Shown: positions 62,704 to 64,000 of the stretch, piece after piece | How the letters are laid out: the number at the start of each line of letters is the position of its first letter | How positions within the stretch are numbered: the first letter of the stretch is position 1 | Assembly: GCA_018261935.1 (NCBI GenBank) | Contig: JAGTRP010000010.1 | Location: 1 to 64,000 of the forward strand | Source of the DNA: Rhodocyclaceae bacterium | GTDB taxonomy: Bacteria; Pseudomonadota; Gammaproteobacteria; Burkholderiales; Rhodocyclaceae | Length of the DNA stretch: 64,000 nucleotides | Direction: 5' to 3' | The notes under the pieces: model-generated | What the model saw: only the letters and a program-made list of their open reading frames with translations | Told to the model about the DNA's origin: nothing | Database searches by the model: none | Made by a program: the position numbers and the translations under genes

Positions 62704-64000
<1,297 letters not shown>

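Overview
The window looks like a chromosomal segment of a betaproteobacterium, most likely of the order Rhodocyclales. This is inferred from GC-rich coding sequence (the first 10 kb are visibly AT-richer), a RegB/RegA redox pair beside a di-heme cytochrome, a class I phaC-phaB-phaB-phaR cluster, many c-di-GMP proteins, and gloB-methyltransferase-rnhA-dnaQ and bamD/rluD-pgeF neighbourhoods. No tRNA, rRNA or CRISPR array was seen.

Layout. (1) 0.1-11.8 kb: an exopolysaccharide locus related to yjbEFGH/gfc. It holds a WecA/MraY-type glycosyltransferase with an extra Cys-rich periplasmic domain, a Wzz-like protein, a YjbH-like outer-membrane protein, a six-SLBB Wza-like exporter, a YjbF-like lipoprotein, a degenerate IS5-family element, a YjbE-like Gly/Ala-rich secreted peptide, then a PAP2 phosphatase and a DgkA-type kinase that could recycle the lipid carrier. 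A 46-bp inverted repeat brackets most of it. (2) 11.8-17.7 kb: small unknown genes, a Pit phosphate transporter with its PhoU-like partner, greB, and htpG behind a near-perfect heat-shock (sigma-32) promoter. (3) 17.8-27 kb: a histidine-kinase fragment, a REC-PAS-GAF-GGDEF-EAL protein, an orphan GspE/PilB ATPase, a diguanylate cyclase, and RegBA divergent from a cytochrome c4-type gene with a RegA/PrrA-like operator between them. (4) 27-40.9 kb: housekeeping genes (dnaQ, rnhA, gloB, rmuC, bamD, rluD, pgeF), a kinase-HDOD-GAF fusion, a CACHE-PAS-GGDEF cyclase, a ZIP metal transporter, and a ThiS/MoaD-like protein next to a JAMM peptidase. (5) 40.9-45 kb: polyhydroxyalkanoate genes. (6) 45-57 kb: rimO, an FAD-linked dehydrogenase, a tex-ArsC-like-hslO operon with a degenerate Hsp33 zinc site, a lone fliW, a gamma carbonic anhydrase, a MazG-like enzyme, rlmJ, an oxalate/formate-type MFS carrier and a sugar-phosphate mutarotase. 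(7) 57-64 kb: a FIST sensor overlapping a PAS-GGDEF-EAL effector, purT, a double-glycine-leader peptide with a candidate sigma-54 promoter, a small inverted-repeat element, a two-helix membrane protein, and the start of prfC, cut by the window edge.

How the parts may work together (inference): surface polysaccharide output, the MshEN-type ATPase and at least four intact c-di-GMP proteins suggest a biofilm and attachment programme. RegBA and the cytochrome point to redox control of respiration. The least familiar pieces are the double-glycine peptide with a possible membrane partner, the Cys-rich extension of the initiating glycosyltransferase, the ThiS/JAMM pair lacking a Gly-Gly tail, and two signalling-gene remnants that still form clean short reading frames.
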